From Serpentinimonas sp. (GTDB lineage: Bacteria; Pseudomonadota; Gammaproteobacteria; Burkholderiales; Burkholderiaceae_C), in NCBI GenBank assembly GCA_025458665.1, contig JALOSG010000114.1, positions 1 to 8,354 of the forward strand: a stretch of DNA of 8,354 nucleotides, written 5' to 3'. Below are positions 6,188-8,354 of this stretch, piece by piece; the stretch's first letter is position 1, and every line of letters begins with the position of its first letter. The notes under the pieces were generated by a model. That model saw only the letters and a program-made list of their open reading frames with translations. It did no database searches and was not told the DNA's origin. The position numbers and the translations under genes are program-made.

Positions 6188-7429
6188 TTGACCGCGCTGA
6201 CTTCCCCCTCCCCTGAAACACCCCTGCCCAGCTCCCGCATGACCGGGCCGGAGCGGCGTGCCAGCCTGTCGCTGGCATCCATCTATGCGCTGCGCATGCT
6301 GGGGCTGTTCCTGGTGCTGCCGGTGCTGGCCATCGAGGCGGCCTCCTACCCCGGCGGCGACGACCCCTTCCTGGTGGGCCTGGCCATGGGCATCTACGGC
6401 CTTACGCAGGCCATGTTGCAGGTGCCGCTGGGTATGGCCTCCGACCGCATCGGGCGCAAGCCGGTGATTCTGGCCGGGCTGTTTCTGTTCGCCGCCGGCA
6501 GTATGCTGGCCGCCTGGGCGCCCACCATGGAGTGGCTGGTGGCGGGCCGCGCGCTGCAGGGTGCCGGCGCCATTTCCGCCGCCGTCACCGCACTGCTGGC
6601 CGACCTGACCCGCGAGGAAGTGCGCACCAAATCCATGGCACTGGTGGGCGTGAGCATTGCGCTCATGTTCGCGCTGTCCTTGCTGCTGGCACCGCTGCTG
6701 GTGGAGCACATCGGGCTGGGCGGCCTGTTCGGCCTGACCGCTGCGCTGGCCCTGACCGGCATGGCCGTGGTGGCCTGGGTGGTGCCCCCCGAGCCCACCC
6801 GGCACGCCCCGCCCGAACGCGGCGGCCTGGCGGTGGTCCTGAAAGACCTGGAGCTGCTGCGCGTGGATGTGGGCGTCTTCGTTCTGCACGCGGTGCAGAT
6901 TGCCATGTGGATGTCGGTGCCGGTGCTGCTGGCCGAGGCCGGGCTGGCCAAATCGGCCCACTGGCAGGTGTATTTGCCCGCCGTGGCCGCTTCGCTGGTG
7001 GTCATTGGCGGGCTGCTGTTCCGGCTGGAACGGCAGGGCTATCTGAAACAGGTGTACCTGGGCTCCATTGCGCTCATCGTGGCCGTGCAACTGGTGTTCC
7101 TGCTCGATCTGGGCACCGACTCCCTGTGGGTGCTGGGCGTGCTGCTGGCGCTGTACTTCGTGGGCTTCAACACCCAGGAAGCCACCCAGCCCAGCCTGGT
7201 GTCGCGGCTGGCGCCGGAAGGCCACCGGGGCGCGGCCCTCGGCGTGTACAACACGCTCATGTCTCTGGGCATTTTCACCGGGGGGAGTCTGGGCGGCTGG
7301 GTGGCCAAAGCCTACGGCCCTACCGGGATCTTCATGGTGAGCGGGGGTCTGATGCTGGTGTGGCTGCTGGTGGCGGCCCCGATGCAGGTGCCTCCGGCGC
7401 GGGCCCCGGCTGGGTCTCCTGCGCAGTAG
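6188..7429 (+). CDS. YajR-like major facilitator superfamily transporter without YAM domain
   Basis: This is a 12-helix MFS secondary transporter of the inner membrane; the substrate is unknown. The N-terminal half closely follows the E. coli YajR pattern: ALRMLGLFLVLPVL (34-47, TM1), GIYGLTQAMLQVPLG (68-82), motif A as SDRIGRK (85-91), GRALQGAGAI (120-129, motif B-like with a TM4 arginine) and LLADLTREEVRTKSMA (136-151). In the C-terminal half, TQPSLVSRLAPEGHRGAALG (333-352) and GVYNTLMSLGIFTGGSLGGW (352-371) are also family-like. YajR proper carries a ~65-residue C-terminal YAM domain. Here the protein ends about 15 residues after TM12 in a Pro/Ala tail. The start is uncertain: TTG at 6188 gives 413 residues, and ATG at 6239 gives 396 and begins MTGPERRASL just before TM1. 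Neither has a good ribosome-binding site. The 3' end overlaps the convergent ClC gene by 98 bp. Confidence 0.9.
   Translation: MTALTSPSPETPLPSSRMTGPERRASLSLASIYALRMLGLFLVLPVLAIEAASYPGGDDPFLVGLAMGIYGLTQAMLQVPLGMASDRIGRKPVILAGLFLFAAGSMLAAWAPTMEWLVAGRALQGAGAISAAVTALLADLTREEVRTKSMALVGVSIALMFALSLLLAPLLVEHIGLGGLFGLTAALALTGMAVVAWVVPPEPTRHAPPERGGLAVVLKDLELLRVDVGVFVLHAVQIAMWMSVPVLLAEAGLAKSAHWQVYLPAVAASLVVIGGLLFRLERQGYLKQVYLGSIALIVAVQLVFLLDLGTDSLWVLGVLLALYFVGFNTQEATQPSLVSRLAPEGHRGAALGVYNTLMSLGIFTGGSLGGWVAKAYGPTGIFMVSGGLMLVWLLVAAPMQVPPARAPAGSPAQ
7332..7429. other. Convergent coding overlap, MFS 3' end against ClC 3' end
   Basis: The MFS frame ends with TAG at 7427-7429, while the leftward ClC frame ends with TGA at 7334-7332, so 98 bp code on both strands. 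The MFS side is its last ~32 codons (end of TM12 plus tail). The ClC side is the last ~32 residues of its low-complexity tail. First codon positions align with first positions in the two frames. No terminator hairpin with a T-tract is visible between the genes. Confidence 0.85.
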
Positions 7430-8354
7430 AGGGTGTAGGCGCTGGTGTAGGGCCAGGCTCTGCCGGAGTGCTGGCCGCATCGGCCTTGCCCCCAGGCCGC
7501 AGCACCCCTTCCAGCATGTATTCCGCCATGGTGCCGTACAGCGGCCGGCTGATCATGCGCGAGACCAGGCTGGCCAGCAGCGCACTCGCCATGAGGCTGA
7601 GCACCATGCCATGGCCATCGGTCATCTCCATCACGATGATCATGGCCGTGATGGGCGTCTGGATCACGGCCGCCAGAAAGCCGGCCATGCCTATGGCAAT
7701 CAGCGCCTGCACCTGGGTGGAGTCGGTCAGCCAGGCCACATCGGCACCCACACCAGCACCCAGCGCCAGACTGGGGCCGAAGATACCGCCCGGCACGCCC
7801 GACCAGGCCGACCACCACGACGCAATCAGCTTCAGCCCCGTGAACAGAATGGGCGTGTGGTTTTCCAGTGAGTCTGCCTCCAGCAGTTCCCGCACATGGT
7901 GGTGGCCAGCCCCCAGCGTGGTGGCCCCGGTCACGATGCCAATGACCGCCACGCCCAGGCCGCACAGCGCGGCAAAGCGCACGGGGTGCAGCCGCCGGTA
8001 GGCGCAGAAGCGGTCGGGCAGGCCCACGAAAGACACCAGCAGCAGCCGCGCCAGCAGGCCACCCAGCAGGCCGCAAATGAGCGCAATGAGGAGGGCGGGC
8101 CAGAACAGCTGGCTCCAGGACACCACCTCGATGCTGACGCGCCCGAAGTAGCTGAGGCTGCCCGACACCGACACCGCCACCAGGCCCGACACCACAATGG
8201 CGGCCAGCATGAGGCCCGAGCTGCGCTGCTCCAGCCGGCGCGAGAGTTCCTCGATGGCAAACACAATGCCGCCCAGTGGCGTGTTGAAGGCCGCCGCAAT
8301 ACCAGCCGCACCGCCGGCCACCAGCAGTTCGCGTTCGGTGATGGCGGTTTTGGG
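7332..8354 (-). CDS. ClC-family chloride channel/transporter (EriC/ClcA-like), N-terminus beyond window
   Basis: ClC proteins move Cl- across the inner membrane, as H+/Cl- exchangers or channels, as homodimers. The frame is open from the right edge, giving 340 C-terminal residues; roughly 180-190 N-terminal residues, including the selectivity motifs GSGIP and GREGP, lie outside. Counting from the first visible residue, AAGIAAAFNTPLGGIVFAIEEL (16-37) matches the helix carrying Glu202/203 of E. coli ClcA. GVPGGIFGPSLALG (186-199) is the GxFxP chloride-filter motif, and TPITAMIIVMEMTDG (233-247) and RPLYGTM (270-276) follow. The last motif holds the counterpart of chloride-coordinating Tyr445. 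Retention of the second Glu is compatible with an exchanger. There are no CBS domains. Instead a Pro/Ala/Thr-rich tail (about 285-340) ends the protein and overlaps the neighbouring MFS gene. The external gating glutamate cannot be checked here. Confidence 0.93.
   Translation of the reverse strand, partial: PKTAITERELLVAGGAAGIAAAFNTPLGGIVFAIEELSRRLEQRSSGLMLAAIVVSGLVAVSVSGSLSYFGRVSIEVVSWSQLFWPALLIALICGLLGGLLARLLLVSFVGLPDRFCAYRRLHPVRFAALCGLGVAVIGIVTGATTLGAGHHHVRELLEADSLENHTPILFTGLKLIASWWSAWSGVPGGIFGPSLALGAGVGADVAWLTDSTQVQALIAIGMAGFLAAVIQTPITAMIIVMEMTDGHGMVLSLMASALLASLVSRMISRPLYGTMAEYMLEGVLRPGGKADAASTPAEPGPTPAPTPSTAQETQPGPAPEAPASGPPPAATPASDPRSP

Noticed and set aside
6119..7480. Minus-strand open frame of 453 codons opposite the MFS gene
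   Set aside because: Gln/His-rich sequence expected from the complement of CTG/GTG-rich transmembrane codons; no known fold.
6532..8001. Plus-strand open frame of 489 codons across the MFS and ClC genes
   Set aside because: Alternate-frame artefact; it spans two well-supported genes on opposite strands and shows only Gly/Arg/Ala-rich sequence.

Overview
This is a gene-dense, GC-rich bacterial window with almost no intergenic DNA. Gene content, codon use (strong C/G at third positions) and protein similarity point to a betaproteobacterium of the order Burkholderiales, most likely Comamonadaceae (Acidovorax/Comamonas-like). That placement is an inference from recalled family features, not a database match. 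No tRNA, rRNA, CRISPR array, insertion sequence or phage gene is visible, so the region reads as chromosomal core or near-core DNA.

Layout: bases 1-3600 hold a tightly packed leftward cluster, apaG > large PF10136-type membrane protein (traditionally called 'site-specific recombinase') > thiL. Its gaps are 6 bp and 3 bp, which suggests one transcript with translational coupling. thiL runs off the left edge. Bases 3601-3795 are the only real intergenic space, a divergent region. From it rpe (ribulose-phosphate 3-epimerase) reads rightward, followed by a methyl-accepting chemotaxis protein with an unusual C-terminal Cache domain and then a YajR-like major facilitator transporter that lacks the C-terminal YAM domain. 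At the right end a ClC-family chloride transporter gene reads leftward and enters from beyond the window. Its proline/alanine-rich tail overlaps the 3' end of the transporter gene, antisense, by 98 bp.

The genes do not form one pathway. rpe serves the pentose phosphate/Calvin pathways, thiL makes thiamine diphosphate (cofactor of transketolase, which shares substrates with Rpe), and ApaG is a small conserved protein. The chemoreceptor, MFS transporter and ClC protein are membrane functions. I see no convincing new multi-gene system. The items most worth a second look are the chemoreceptor's inverted architecture, the misnamed PF10136 protein embedded between apaG and thiL, and the convergent coding overlap at 7332-7429.
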